Below are positions 43,512 to 52,823 of a DNA stretch of 64,000 nucleotides, one piece after another. Within the stretch, counting starts at the first letter, position 1. Each line of letters starts with the position of its first letter. The position numbers and the translations under genes are program-made. The stretch comes from Halobellus clavatus (GTDB taxonomy: Archaea > Halobacteriota > Halobacteria > Halobacteriales > Haloferacaceae): positions 117,532-181,531 of the forward strand of contig NZ_FNPB01000008.1 of NCBI RefSeq assembly GCF_900107195.1. The letters are read 5' to 3'. A model generated the notes under the pieces. That model saw only the letters and a program-made list of their open reading frames with translations. It was not told the DNA's origin and made no database searches.

Positions 43512-45407
43512 ATGACTGACGACGAACTCATCTGGCGAATCGCGGGAGGTTCCGGAGACGGAATCGCCTCGACGAGCCAGAACTTCGCAAAGGCCCTGAT
43601 GCGAGCGGGCCTACACGTATTCACGCACCGTCACTACCCGTCGCGCATCCGTGGTGGCCACACCTACACAGAGGTCCGCGTCTCCGCGGACCCCGTCCGG
43701 TCACGCGGCGACGGCTACAACTTCCTCCTCTCGCTGGGTGACTCCTTCGCGCGGAACCCCCAGGAGAACGCCTACTACGGCAACGAGGAGGTCAAACCGC
43801 TGTCCGAGAACCTCGATGAACTGAACGAGGGTGGGGTCATCGTCTACGACTCGGGACTGCTCGACACCGACGATATCCCGAACTTCGAGGAGCGCGTCGA
43901 GGAGAACAACTGGCACGTCTACGACATCGACCTTCGGACCATCGCCCGCGACCACGGCCGCGAAGTGATGCGTAACACCGCCGGTGTCGCGGTCACCTGC
44001 GCCATCGCCGACATCGAGCCTCAGGTGATCAAGAGCCTGATGGAAGACGCGATGCCGGAGAAGATCTTCGAGCCGAATATGTCGGTCTTCGACGACGCCT
44101 ACGAAACCGTCAAAACGGAGTTCGACGCCGACGCCCCCGACATCACGGTGCCCGAAGGTGAGCACGACGAGGAGCAGGTCCTCATTTCGGGATCGGACGC
44201 GATCGCTTACGGCGCGCTCGACGAGGGCTGTCGGTTCATCGCGGGCTATCCGATGACTCCGTGGACCGAGGTCTTCACCATTATGTCGCAGAACCTCCCC
44301 GAGGTCGGCGGCATCTCCGAACAGGTCGAAGACGAGATCGCCGCGGCCGCGCTCGCGCTCGGTGCGTCCCACGCGGGCGTCAAGGCGATGTCGGGGTCCT
44401 CCGGTGGCGGCTTCGCGCTGATGTCGGAACCGCTCGGCCTCGCCGAGATGACCGAAACGCCGGTCGTCCTCGTCGAGGCGATGCGTGCGGGCCCATCCAC
44501 CGGGATGCCGACCAAGCCCGAGCAGGCGGACCTCGAACACGTCCTGTACACCTCGCAGGGAGACTCACACCGAGTCGTCTTCGCGCCTGCGGGTGCGGAG
44601 GAAGCGTACAGACAGACCCGCCGCGCGTTCCAGATCGCCTACGAGTACCAGATTCCGTCGATCGTCCTCTACGATCAGAAGAACGGCGGCGAACTGCAGA
44701 ACGTCCCGGCCAGCGTGTTCGACGAGGAACCGAACCCCGACCTGGGATCGGTCGTCACCGAAGCTGAGCTCGCCGACGCTCCCCACGACGCCTCCGGGAA
44801 GTACAACCGCTTCCAGCACGACGTCGAGGACGGCGTCAGCCCGCGGTCGATCCCGGGCCAGGAGGGCGGTCGCTACCTCGCGACCGGGAACGAGCATATG
44901 CCCGCGGGGCACATCTCCGAGGACCCCGACAACCGCGTCAGTCAGGTCGACCGTCGGACGCAGAAGATGGAGGCCATCCGGGCCGACCTCGACACTGACG
45001 AGGGCACGAACGCCCACTACGGGCCCGCGGACGCGCAGTACGGGATTATGACGTTCGGTTCCCAGCAGGGGACCGTCGAGGAGGCCGTCGACGAACTGAA
45101 CGACCGAGGTCACTCGGTGAAGTCCCTCGGCGTCTCCGAACTCGCTCCCTACCCGGTCGAGGAAGTGACCGAGTTCATCGAGAGCGTCGACGAGGTGCTC
45201 GTCGTCGAGATGAACGCCTCCGCGCAGTTCCGCGGCCTGACCCAGAAGGAGCTCGGTCGCTTCGGCGAGAAGCTCTCGAGCCTCTTGAAGTACAACGGCA
45301 ACCCATTCGAGCCCGCCGAGATCGTCGACGGGTTCGTCACCAGCATCGTCGAGGACGGGACGCTGCCCGGCCACGAGACCAAGTTCGTCCCCGCAGCGAG
45401 TGATTGA
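43512..45407 (+). CDS. porA: pyruvate:ferredoxin oxidoreductase alpha subunit (2-oxoacid:acceptor oxidoreductase)
   Basis: This is a 631-residue subunit. The N-terminal part is the fused gamma domain (WRIAGGSGDGIASTSQNFAK, then HYPSRIRGGHTY); the pyrimidine-binding alpha domain starts near 215 (GSDAIAYGALDEGCRFIAGY). A GSSGGGFALMSEPLGLAEM segment and a final transketolase-C domain (MTFGSQQGTVEEAVDEL) follow. It oxidatively decarboxylates a 2-oxoacid and reduces ferredoxin. Length and lrpA1 linkage fit PorA of Halobacterium more than KorA. The GTG at 43500 is an alternative start; ATG 43512 aligns better. Confidence 0.85.
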   Translation: MTDDELIWRIAGGSGDGIASTSQNFAKALMRAGLHVFTHRHYPSRIRGGHTYTEVRVSADPVRSRGDGYNFLLSLGDSFARNPQENAYYGNEEVKPLSENLDELNEGGVIVYDSGLLDTDDIPNFEERVEENNWHVYDIDLRTIARDHGREVMRNTAGVAVTCAIADIEPQVIKSLMEDAMPEKIFEPNMSVFDDAYETVKTEFDADAPDITVPEGEHDEEQVLISGSDAIAYGALDEGCRFIAGYPMTPWTEVFTIMSQNLPEVGGISEQVEDEIAAAALALGASHAGVKAMSGSSGGGFALMSEPLGLAEMTETPVVLVEAMRAGPSTGMPTKPEQADLEHVLYTSQGDSHRVVFAPAGAEEAYRQTRRAFQIAYEYQIPSIVLYDQKNGGELQNVPASVFDEEPNPDLGSVVTEAELADAPHDASGKYNRFQHDVEDGVSPRSIPGQEGGRYLATGNEHMPAGHISEDPDNRVSQVDRRTQKMEAIRADLDTDEGTNAHYGPADAQYGIMTFGSQQGTVEEAVDELNDRGHSVKSLGVSELAPYPVEEVTEFIESVDEVLVVEMNASAQFRGLTQKELGRFGEKLSSLLKYNGNPFEPAEIVDGFVTSIVEDGTLPGHETKFVPAASD

Positions 45408-45409
45408 AA

Positions 45410-46345
45410 ATGAGCGCATTCAGTGCAATCGGCGAAGACGACGAACGCGACCGTAACGAGTACACCCCCGGCCTCGAACCACAGCCGACGTGGTGTCCAG
45501 GCTGCGGCGACTTCGGGGTCCTGAAGGCCCTGAAGGGTGCGGCAGCGGAACTGGGCCTCTCACCTGAGGAGATGCTCGTCTCGACGGGCATCGGGTGCTC
45601 GGGCAAACTGAACAGCTACTTCGACAGCTACGGGTTCCACACGATCCACGGACGCTCGCTCCCGATCGCGCGGGCGGCCAAGTTGTCGAATCCCGGCCTC
45701 ACGGTCATCGCCGCCGGCGGCGACGGCGACGGCTACGGCATCGGTGGCAACCACTTCATGCACACGGCCCGGGAGAACCACGACATCACCTACATCGTGT
45801 TCAACAACGAGATCTTCGGGCTGACGAAGGGGCAGACGTCGCCGACGTCGCCGAAGGGCCACAAATCGAAAACGCAACCGCACGGCTCGGCGAAGGATCC
45901 GATCCGGCCGCTGTCGATGTCGCTGAACGCCGGCGCGTCCTATATCGCCCGGACGGCCGCGGTGAACCCGAACCAGGCCAAAGAGATCATCGTCGAGGCG
46001 ATCGAACACGACGGGTTCTCCCACGTCGACTTCCTCACGCAGTGTCCGACCTGGAACAAGGACGCCAAGCAGTACGTCCCCTACATCGACGTCAACGACT
46101 CCGAGGACTACGAGTTCGACAACACCAGCCGGTCGGAGGCCTCCGATATGATGTTCAAGACGGAGAACGCACTGCACGAGGGCACCGTGCTCACCGGCCG
46201 CTACTACGTCGACGACCGGCCGTCCTACCAGCAGGAGAAACAGCGCATCGGCGAGATTCCCGACGAACCGCTCGCCGAGCGGTATTTCGACGACGACTAC
46301 GAGTGGGAGCGTGTCTACGACACGTTCCTCGACAAGCACAAGTAA
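45410..46345 (+). CDS. porB: pyruvate:ferredoxin oxidoreductase beta subunit
   Basis: This 311-residue thiamine-diphosphate subunit has cluster-binding cysteines in TWCPGCGDFG (residues 28-37) and later TGIGCSGK. The ThDP site is GGDGDGYGIGGNHFMH, then FNNEIFGLTKGQTSPTSP. A conserved CPTWN occurs near 210. It pairs with PorA to form the heterodimer (two per enzyme) that feeds acetyl-CoA production. The start is ATG 45410, 2 bases after porA's TGA. The 2-oxoacid (pyruvate versus 2-oxoglutarate) is judged from synteny and length, not from a specific residue. Confidence 0.9.
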   Translation: MSAFSAIGEDDERDRNEYTPGLEPQPTWCPGCGDFGVLKALKGAAAELGLSPEEMLVSTGIGCSGKLNSYFDSYGFHTIHGRSLPIARAAKLSNPGLTVIAAGGDGDGYGIGGNHFMHTARENHDITYIVFNNEIFGLTKGQTSPTSPKGHKSKTQPHGSAKDPIRPLSMSLNAGASYIARTAAVNPNQAKEIIVEAIEHDGFSHVDFLTQCPTWNKDAKQYVPYIDVNDSEDYEFDNTSRSEASDMMFKTENALHEGTVLTGRYYVDDRPSYQQEKQRIGEIPDEPLAERYFDDDYEWERVYDTFLDKHK

Positions 46346-46503
46346 CGACCTCCCGACGCGGATCGCCAGACGCCGCGGCGATACCGACTGGAATCACCCG
46401 GCTCCGAAGCCCGCTGGTCAAGCTGTGACTCGATCGTTTCGTCGGCGTGAGGTCGCTTTGTTTATTCGGAAGGTATTTTTTCTATCGAGCAAAACATACA
46501 GGT

Positions 46504-46932
46504 ATGGAAACTACCTCGACGGAAGGGCGCATCCTCGACGTACTCGAAGAGGACGCCCAGGCGTCGTACTCGGAGATTGCGGACCGCGCGGACGTCTCGA
46601 AGCCGACCGTGCGGAAGTACATCCGGAAGATGGAAGACGAGGGGATCATCGTCGGCTACTCGGCCGACGTCGATCCGAAGAAGCTCTCCGAGACGTCGAT
46701 CGCGCTGGTGGGGCTCGACGTCGCCTCAGAGCGCTACGTCGAAGCCACTCGCGAACTCAAAGAACTCGAGGCCGTCGAGTCGCTGTACACCTCGTCGGGC
46801 GATCACATGCTTATGGCCGAAGTCCGGGCCCCCGACGGCGACGCGCTCGGCGACGTGATCTCCGAAACGCTGCTCGGCATCGAGGGCATCACGGCCGCTC
46901 ACCCGTCGTTCCTCCAGGAACGTCTGAAGTAA
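46504..46932 (+). CDS. lrpA1: Lrp/AsnC family transcriptional regulator LrpA1
   Basis: This 142-residue regulator has an N-terminal helix-turn-helix (YSEIADRADVSKPTVRKYIR, about 20-39). A C-terminal RAM/AsnC ligand domain (SIALVGLDVASERYVEATRE, then SSGDHMLMAEVRAPD) follows. It forms oligomers and binds amino acids or related effectors. Its place 158 bases after porB matches the porA-porB-lrpA1 arrangement known in Halobacterium, where LrpA1 is a studied regulator. AT-rich TTTATTCGG and GGTATTTTTTC ahead of ATG 46504 form its promoter. Confidence 0.88.
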   Translation: METTSTEGRILDVLEEDAQASYSEIADRADVSKPTVRKYIRKMEDEGIIVGYSADVDPKKLSETSIALVGLDVASERYVEATRELKELEAVESLYTSSGDHMLMAEVRAPDGDALGDVISETLLGIEGITAAHPSFLQERLK

Positions 46933-47147
46933 GGCCCCCTGTACCGTCGAGGTCTCCGCTCTTCTGCTCGCCCGTCTCGCCCGACCCCTCGCTCGGATTC
47001 ACTTCCGCCCCGGTTTGCGAACGCTATAGTGGTTCCTCATCTAATTTCACGTATCCAGACGCGTCGTGACCGGACGGAACGGAGACCGAAGCACGCCGCG
47101 GGACGAGCACCGCGTCTCGTCTCCCGCCACGACCTCCCCAGCGGACG

Positions 47148-48542
47148 ATGAGCGGTGAGACCCTTCCCGGCGTGGAGACCGAACCGTCCTCGCGGATCGT
47201 CCTCCACGTGGATATGGACTGCTTCTACGCCTCCTGCGAGCGGTTACGAGAGCCGCAACTCCGCGGTGAGCCAGTCATCGTCGGGATGGGGTACGAGGCG
47301 GGCGAGACCTTCGGCGCGGTCGCAACCGCGAGCTACGAGGCTCGCGAGTACGGGGTCGAGAGCGCTCAGCCCATCTCACAGGCGCTCGAACGGGTGCCGC
47401 GGGCGGCCGAGGACAGCGCGAGCGATGGACCGACGGACGGCGTGAACGATCCGCCGGCGGGCGGCGGGAGCGATCCACCGACAGACGGCGCGAACGATCC
47501 ACCGACAGACGGCACAAACGATTCACCGACAGACGACGACGCCGATCACGACGTTGTCGGCTACTACCGGCCCGTCGACCTCGACTTCTACCGCTCGGTC
47601 GCGGCGTCGGTCAAGGACGTCCTTCACGAGTCGGCCGACGTCGTCAGAGAGGTGAGTATCGACGAGGCGTACCTCGACGTGACCGGTCGAACCGCCTGGG
47701 AGCGCGCTCCGGACGGTGAGCGAACGCTGGCCGAAGGGTACGCCAGACACGTGAAACAGCGGATCGCCCGCGAGGTGGGCGTCCCCGCCAGCATCGGCGT
47801 CGCCCCGAATATGTCGACCGCGAAGATCGCGTCCGACCACGACAAGCCCGACGGACTCGTGGTCGTCGAACCCGGGAACGTCACGGCGTTTCTCGCTCCG
47901 CTGCCGGTCACGGCCGTTCACGGCATCGGTCCGGTCACTGCCGATCGGCTGCGTTCGATGGGGATCGAGACGGCGGGCGACCTCGCGGACGCCGATCCGA
48001 CCGAACTCCGCTCGGCGTTCGGCTCCCGCGGCCCGGAACTGCGGGACCGCGCTCGTGGCGTCGACGACCGGGAGGTCACCCCCACGGGCCGGCCCAAGAG
48101 TCTCTCGCGGGAGTCGGCGTTCGCGGGAGCGACGACCGACAGGGCGGAGAAACGTGAACAGGTCAGGGCGCTCGCTTCGGACGTCGCCGCCCGGGCGAGA
48201 AACCGCGGGGCGACCTACCGGACGATCGGCATCAAGGTGGTCGTCCCGCCCTACGACGTCAACACCCGCGAGCGATCGCTCTCGGGGCCGGTCGACGAGC
48301 CGGGACTCGTCGAACGTGTCGCGCTGGATCTGCTTACCGAGTTCGAAGACGACCCCGCGCGCAAGGTCGGCGTCCGCGTCTCGAACCTCTCGTTCGCAGA
48401 CGGCGAACAGGCGAAACTCGACGGCTGGGAGGGAGAAACGGCCGTCGAGGATAGAGACGGCGAGGGCGAAGCCGACGGCCACGAGCGGTCTGACACCGGG
48501 CGCGGCCAGGCGTCGCTCGACCAGTTCGACCCCGGGGAGTGA
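47148..48542 (+). CDS. dinB: DNA polymerase IV (Y family) with repeat insertion
   Basis: This is a 464-residue translesion polymerase. Catalytic acids occur in HVDMDCFYASCE (about 22-33) and VSIDEAYLDVTG, and a helix-hairpin-helix VHGIGPVTADRL follows. Residues 93-132 are a Gly/Pro/Asp/Thr-rich insertion made of five 8-residue repeats, placed between the fingers and palm where DinB is normally continuous. The C-terminus ends GRGQASLDQFDPGE, resembling a PCNA-binding QxxLxxF motif. It bypasses damaged template bases. Neighbours include a HerA-like ATPase 88 bases downstream. Confidence 0.92.
   Translation: MSGETLPGVETEPSSRIVLHVDMDCFYASCERLREPQLRGEPVIVGMGYEAGETFGAVATASYEAREYGVESAQPISQALERVPRAAEDSASDGPTDGVNDPPAGGGSDPPTDGANDPPTDGTNDSPTDDDADHDVVGYYRPVDLDFYRSVAASVKDVLHESADVVREVSIDEAYLDVTGRTAWERAPDGERTLAEGYARHVKQRIAREVGVPASIGVAPNMSTAKIASDHDKPDGLVVVEPGNVTAFLAPLPVTAVHGIGPVTADRLRSMGIETAGDLADADPTELRSAFGSRGPELRDRARGVDDREVTPTGRPKSLSRESAFAGATTDRAEKREQVRALASDVAARARNRGATYRTIGIKVVVPPYDVNTRERSLSGPVDEPGLVERVALDLLTEFEDDPARKVGVRVSNLSFADGEQAKLDGWEGETAVEDRDGEGEADGHERSDTGRGQASLDQFDPGE
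47424..47543 (+). repeat. 24-bp tandem repeat (five units) inside dinB
   Basis: Units start at 47424, 47448, 47472, 47496 and 47520. Units three and four differ at only two bases. The encoded period is 8 residues (DPPTDGAN-like). The repeat is in frame, so copy-number change would preserve dinB. Confidence 0.88.
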
Positions 48543-48630
48543 GTTGATCCCGGAACCGGCGTCAGACGCACGTCAGACGCCCGTCTTCCCGGGGAAGGAA
48601 CTATGTCCCGCGAGAGCAAGCCTCTCAGCA

Positions 48631-50514
48631 ATGACCGAGGAGACGGAGACGATCGCCGTCGCGAACGTGAGCGAGGGGCCGGGCGGCGACGGAACCCACG
48701 ACCCGGGGGCGACAGTCGACCTGCCCGTCGTCGACATCCTGACCGGCCGGGGGTTCATCACCGGCAAGTCCGGATCGGGGAAATCGAACACGGCCTCGGT
48801 GGTCATCGAGAACCTGCTCTCGAACAACTTTCCGGTCCTGATCGTCGACACGGACGGCGAGTACTACGGCCTGAAAGAGCAGTTCGAACTGCTGCACGCC
48901 GGCGCGGACGAGGAGTGCGACATCGTCGTCAGTCCCGAGCACGCCGAGAAACTCGCGAACCTCGCCTTAGAACAGAACGTCCCGATCATCCTGGACGTCT
49001 CCGGCTACCTCGACGACGACGAGGCGCAGGAACTCCTCACCGCGGTCGCGCGGCACCTCTTCGCGAAGGAGAAGAAACTGAAGAAGCCCTTCCTGATGCT
49101 CGTCGAAGAGTGCCACGAGTACATCCCCGAGGGCGGCGGGATGACCGAAGCGGGCAAGATGCTCATCAAAATCGGCAAGCGCGGGCGCAAGCACGGGCTC
49201 GGGATCGTGGGCATCTCACAGCGGCCGGCCGACGTCAAGAAGGACTTCATCACCCAGTGCGACTGGCTCGTCTGGCATCGCCTCACCTGGAACAACGACA
49301 CGAAGGTCGTCGGCCGGATCCTGGGGTCGGAGTACGCCAACGCGATCGAGGAGATGGACGACGGCGAGGCGTTCCTCGTCACGGACTGGTCGGAGTCGCT
49401 TCGGCGGGTGAAGTTCCACAAGAAGCAGACGTTCGACGCCGGGGCGACGCCCGGACTCGAGGACTTCGAGCGCCCGGATCTGAAGTCCGTCGACGGCGAT
49501 CTCGTCTCCGAACTGCAGGACATCTCCGACGAGAAGGCGCGTCGCGAGAGCGAGATCGCAGACCTCAAACAGGAAGTGGAGAAGAAAGACAAGCGCATCC
49601 AACAGCTCGAGCGCGAACTCGAGGAGGCGCGGGACCTCTCACAGATGGCCGACCAGTTCGCCCAGGCGATGTTCCAGACCGCCGAGTCGCCGTACCGCGG
49701 CGGTGAGGGGCGAAACCTGAGCCGGCCTGAAGAGCAGCAGGCGGCACTCGATCAGTACGACGATGCGCCCCCGGTCGATGGAGACGAACAGCCCGCGACC
49801 GGCGCTGCGACCGCCAGCGACACCGCAGACACAGACCACACCGACGCTGAAGCCGATTCGGAGCCGGATCCGGATGCCGTCACTGCCGCCGCCGCGGGCG
49901 CGTACCCCGGACTCGACGTCGGTAACGACGTGGAACTGCTCGACAGCGGGCCGACCGACATCGCTCCGGAACGCGCACACGAGCACACCGCCGGACTGAC
50001 CGGCCGCGAGGATGTCGTCGAACGACTCCGGAAGGTGGTCGCGTCGCTCCCCCCGGCCTCCCGCCGGATGCTGGCGTTCTACCGCGAGATCGACGACTGT
50101 GACCCCGTCGACGCGCACGTCGCCGCGGGCGAAGTCGGCGACAAACAACTCGCCTACAGCCGCAACGGGCCGCTCCGCCGCGCCGGTTTCGTCGAACACG
50201 TCGGTCGCGGACGATACGCGTACGCGCTCCCGGACCTGGTCCGTTCGGAGTTCGCCGATCGGCTCTCGGAGGCGGAACTCAGGGAGGTCGTCACCGCGGT
50301 CGAAGCGGCATTCCGGCCGGACCTGTCGAACCCGCGCGACGAGGACGATGGCTCTCAGGACGACGGCGTTAGCGGGACAGACGCAGACGACCCCCGGCCC
50401 GCGGAGACAGCCGAGACCACGGCCACCGGGAGCGGCGGCCACGCGGCGGGCGCAGTTCCGACCGAGGAACCCGGAGCAGAGCGGGACGCGGACCCGGGCA
50501 TCGCAGAGGACTGA
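48631..50514 (+). CDS. HerA/VirB4-like ATPase (DUF87) with coiled coil and C-terminal winged-helix-like domain
   Basis: This is a 627-residue protein. The ATPase domain (1-270) has Walker A GKSGSGKSN (45-53), Walker B FLMLVEECHEY and an arginine-finger-like KRGRKHGLGIVGISQRPADV, as in HerA-type DNA translocases. A coiled coil (about 295-335: ESEIADLKQEVEKKDKRIQQ) and an acidic disordered stretch (360-440) follow. A folded C-terminal region (LPPASRRMLAFYREIDDCDP, then FVEHVGRGRYAYAL) looks like a winged helix. HerA usually pairs with the nuclease NurA in end resection; no nurA is present here. The proximity to dinB suggests DNA repair, but this is inference. Confidence 0.85.
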   Translation: MTEETETIAVANVSEGPGGDGTHDPGATVDLPVVDILTGRGFITGKSGSGKSNTASVVIENLLSNNFPVLIVDTDGEYYGLKEQFELLHAGADEECDIVVSPEHAEKLANLALEQNVPIILDVSGYLDDDEAQELLTAVARHLFAKEKKLKKPFLMLVEECHEYIPEGGGMTEAGKMLIKIGKRGRKHGLGIVGISQRPADVKKDFITQCDWLVWHRLTWNNDTKVVGRILGSEYANAIEEMDDGEAFLVTDWSESLRRVKFHKKQTFDAGATPGLEDFERPDLKSVDGDLVSELQDISDEKARRESEIADLKQEVEKKDKRIQQLERELEEARDLSQMADQFAQAMFQTAESPYRGGEGRNLSRPEEQQAALDQYDDAPPVDGDEQPATGAATASDTADTDHTDAEADSEPDPDAVTAAAAGAYPGLDVGNDVELLDSGPTDIAPERAHEHTAGLTGREDVVERLRKVVASLPPASRRMLAFYREIDDCDPVDAHVAAGEVGDKQLAYSRNGPLRRAGFVEHVGRGRYAYALPDLVRSEFADRLSEAELREVVTAVEAAFRPDLSNPRDEDDGSQDDGVSGTDADDPRPAETAETTATGSGGHAAGAVPTEEPGAERDADPGIAED

Positions 50515-50527
50515 TCGACCCCGCGTC

Positions 50528-51283
50528 TCACAGTCGCCGCTCGATATACCGGTTGAGACGGTTCACCATCGACTCCCGAAACGTCCAGAAGCCGACCCAC
50601 TCGTTCGGTTCCTCTTCGAGCGCCAACAGCGCGATCTGGCTGTCACTCCCGTCCGGCGGGACAAAGACTACGAACCACGATTCCAGGAAGTCCTGCTCGT
50701 AACCGGCGTGGATCGTGATGTCCATCTCCGGTGACGGCTCCCATCCCGGCGCACCGTAGACGTGTACGTCGACGTCCGTCTGGTCGAGTCGCGTGTAGAC
50801 CTTGTTCGTCCCCAACTCGTCTTCGATCCGCGAGAGGTTCTGGAACGACGTCCGGAGCGTTCCCTCGCCCTCCTCCCAGGCCGTCCGTTCGATGTACCGC
50901 GAGATGAGGATCAAGAGCAACTTCTCGGAGTGGGACTTCGGGTATCCCTGGAGGTAGAAGGGGATCTCGTCGAGGCCTTTCAGCGCCGACGGGAGTTCGA
51001 CCGCCTCGATGCCGCGCGTCCCGGTGATGAAGAGGTCCGAGTTGATGAAGAGAATCGATTCCTGGAGGTCTTCGAGGGGCGAACTCGCGACCACCTCGTT
51101 CTCCTCGACGACCAGTACCTGATCGTCGTCCCCCGTTGTCAGATCCAGTTCGTCGATGTCGACGGACTGTCCGTCGAACAGCTCTTCGAGCATCTGCTGG
51201 ACCGGGTCGGGCGCCGTCCTGTTGAGGACGATCAGCGAGCGGTCGGGGTTCTCTGCATCGTCGAGAAACTGTCTGAGGGTCAT
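50528..51283 (-). CDS. DICT sensory-domain protein
   Basis: This 251-residue protein has the haloarchaeal DICT domain pattern. N-terminal MTLRQFLDDAENPDRSLIVL and FNRTAPDPVQQMLEE-type wording (here LNRTAPDPVQQMLEELF) precede a middle ILFINSDLFITGTRGIEAVE. Then LLLILISRYIERTAWE and the C-terminal NEWVGFWTFRESMVNRLNRY follow. DICT domains occur with diguanylate cyclase, two-component and HTH outputs, and are thought to sense a signal, possibly light or redox. This protein has no other recognised domain, so it may signal by interaction. It is convergent with the HerA-like gene. Confidence 0.75.
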   Translation of the reverse strand: MTLRQFLDDAENPDRSLIVLNRTAPDPVQQMLEELFDGQSVDIDELDLTTGDDDQVLVVEENEVVASSPLEDLQESILFINSDLFITGTRGIEAVELPSALKGLDEIPFYLQGYPKSHSEKLLLILISRYIERTAWEEGEGTLRTSFQNLSRIEDELGTNKVYTRLDQTDVDVHVYGAPGWEPSPEMDITIHAGYEQDFLESWFVVFVPPDGSDSQIALLALEEEPNEWVGFWTFRESMVNRLNRYIERRL

Positions 51284-51335
51284 AACGAAGCGCGACGAGC
51301 GGCAGCCGACGACGGCGAGGGGATGAGGCGATTCA

Positions 51336-51980
51336 TCAGAGTGGATCGACGAGTGACTCCAGCGCCGCGCGCGGGTCGTCGGCCTTCGCGACGCCAGAGG
51401 CTAAGAGAATTCCCGACGCTCCCAGGTCACCCGCGGTCGCGACGTCCTCGCCCGAAGAGATTCCCGCACCGCAGTAGACGGCGACGTCGTCGTCGACGGC
51501 GGCTGCGGCCTCGACGGCGTCTTCGACGATCCCCGGGTCGGCCGTCGCGACGGAGACGTCGCCGCCGATGAGCGCCGGCGGTTCGACCGCGACGCTGTCT
51601 GGGCCCAGCGCGGCCGCCGCGCCGATCTGTGCGGGGTTGTTCGCACAGACGCAGGTCTTGAGGCCGGCCCGCTCGGCCGCCTGGATCGCGCCGTCGATGT
51701 CAGCGAGACGGAGCCGCTTCTCGGAATGGTTGATCAGCGTCCCCTGCGCGCCGGCGTCGGCGACGGCCTCGGCGAGGGTACTGCCCGTGTGGCTCCCGTG
51801 GCTGTTCGGGTCGACGTGTTGCGCCCACGTCTCGACCCCCGTCTCGGCGACCCGGGCGAGGTCCGCGGCCTGCGGTGAGACCGCAATCCGGACGCCCGAG
51901 TCGTCGGCGACGTCGCGCGCGGCCGACGCTACCTCGATCGGATCACAGGGGTATGCCTTCAGGTTGACAAGGATGAACAT
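51336..51980 (-). CDS. tpiA: triosephosphate isomerase
   Basis: This 214-residue archaeal-type TIM, about 30 residues shorter than bacterial enzymes, interconverts dihydroxyacetone phosphate and glyceraldehyde-3-phosphate. Conserved residues: Lys in [10 protein letters not shown], His in INHSEKR, catalytic Glu in VEPPALIGG and the phosphate loop GAGISSGED, ending [17 protein letters not shown]. It starts ATG 51980. It is 52 bases downstream of the DICT gene's start, both leftward, but cotranscription order (tpiA upstream) would put the DICT protein in the same mRNA. Confidence 0.95.
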   Translation of the reverse strand: MFILVNLKAYPCDPIEVASAARDVADDSGVRIAVSPQAADLARVAETGVETWAQHVDPNSHGSHTGSTLAEAVADAGAQGTLINHSEKRLRLADIDGAIQAAERAGLKTCVCANNPAQIGAAAALGPDSVAVEPPALIGGDVSVATADPGIVEDAVEAAAAVDDDVAVYCGAGISSGEDVATAGDLGASGILLASGVAKADDPRAALESLVDPL

Positions 51981-52037
51981 AGGTCTCCGTGTGCGCTACT
52001 GGCCGAAATAGGTTCCTCTCTGTACCGACTCTCTCGG

Positions 52038-52580
52038 TCAGTCTTTTCGCTTCACGACGTCGCCGAGCGTCGTCGTCGTCGAGGAGTCGCTGGACCAGTC
52101 GTTGTCGTCGGCGTCCTCGCCCTCGACGAGTGAGATTTCGAGGTCGCCTTCGAGTTTCGCGCGGACGTCGTCGGACGGCAGGATATCGCCGCGTTCGAGC
52201 TTTCGGATCAGGCTCGCTTTCTCGTTGAGAGCGTTGGCGAGTTCCTCCTGACTCAGGCCGCGGTCCTCGCGGGCCTCGCGGATCCGTCGGTCGTAGTCGC
52301 CGGCGATCTCGTCCATATCGTCGAACATATCGCGGCGTCGAGACGAGCCACCGGAGCCGCCGCCGGTGCTCCCGCCAGCCGCGCTGCTCGACGAACTGCT
52401 CGATCCGCTCGTTCCGGACGAACTCGACGTCGAGTACTTCGTCGACTGGGAAGAACTCGACTCAGTGCGGACCTCGGTGCCGAACTCTTTGCAGTCGTCG
52501 CACAGTTCGAGCTCGGCCCCTTCGACCTTCACCGTCGTCAGCGACGGCTGCTCACTGCCGCACATCTCGCACTGGGGCAT
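52038..52580 (-). CDS. multiprotein bridging factor aMBF1
   Basis: This is a 180-residue archaeal MBF1. A zinc ribbon at the N-terminus (CEMCG, then CDDCKEFG) precedes a Ser/Gly-rich flexible linker (about 50-90). A Cro-type helix-turn-helix (LSQEELANALNEKASLIRKL) comes next, and the C-terminus ends GDVVKRKD. It bridges transcription and, in some archaea, binds the ribosome. The ATG at 52580 is supported by the zinc ribbon position; the upstream open frame is not conserved-looking. It is followed by tpiA 58 bases downstream. Confidence 0.92.
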   Translation of the reverse strand: MPQCEMCGSEQPSLTTVKVEGAELELCDDCKEFGTEVRTESSSSQSTKYSTSSSSGTSGSSSSSSSAAGGSTGGGSGGSSRRRDMFDDMDEIAGDYDRRIREAREDRGLSQEELANALNEKASLIRKLERGDILPSDDVRAKLEGDLEISLVEGEDADDNDWSSDSSTTTTLGDVVKRKD

Positions 52581-52661
52581 ATCACCTCGTAGTCGAGGGT
52601 GCGGTATAAAGCACACGCCGCGCGGCGCGGTGACGTCGAGCGGACGCGCAGCGAACGAACG

Positions 52662-52823
52662 TCAGCGTCGCTGATCGCCAGTATCGCGTCGCGCCGCTCG
52701 CTCGGCGTCCGCTCTGTCCATCGTCTGCCGCTGGTCGTGCTCGCGCCGCACGAGGACGTAGAGGACCAGCGGCGCGACGACCGCGAACAGCAAGACGACG
52801 AGCGCGAACGCGCCCCCGGTCAT
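52662..52823 (-). CDS. 53-residue single-helix membrane protein
   Basis: This tiny protein has one transmembrane helix (MTGGAFALVVLLFAVVAPLV) and a basic tail (RAERAARRD-like, here RADAERAARRDTG). ATG 52823 overlaps the stop of the zinc-ribbon gene by one base (TGATG), indicating coupled translation. No function recognised. Confidence 0.55.
   Translation of the reverse strand: MTGGAFALVVLLFAVVAPLVLYVLVRREHDQRQTMDRADAERAARRDTGDQRR

Noticed and set aside
47424..47543. CRISPR-like regular repeat inside dinB
   Set aside because: No spacers. The period is a multiple of three within an intact gene.
48055..48630. Upstream extension of the HerA-like gene through dinB
   Set aside because: It lies in another frame of dinB and is Ser/Arg-rich. 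The ATP-binding protein's own start at 48631 is clear.
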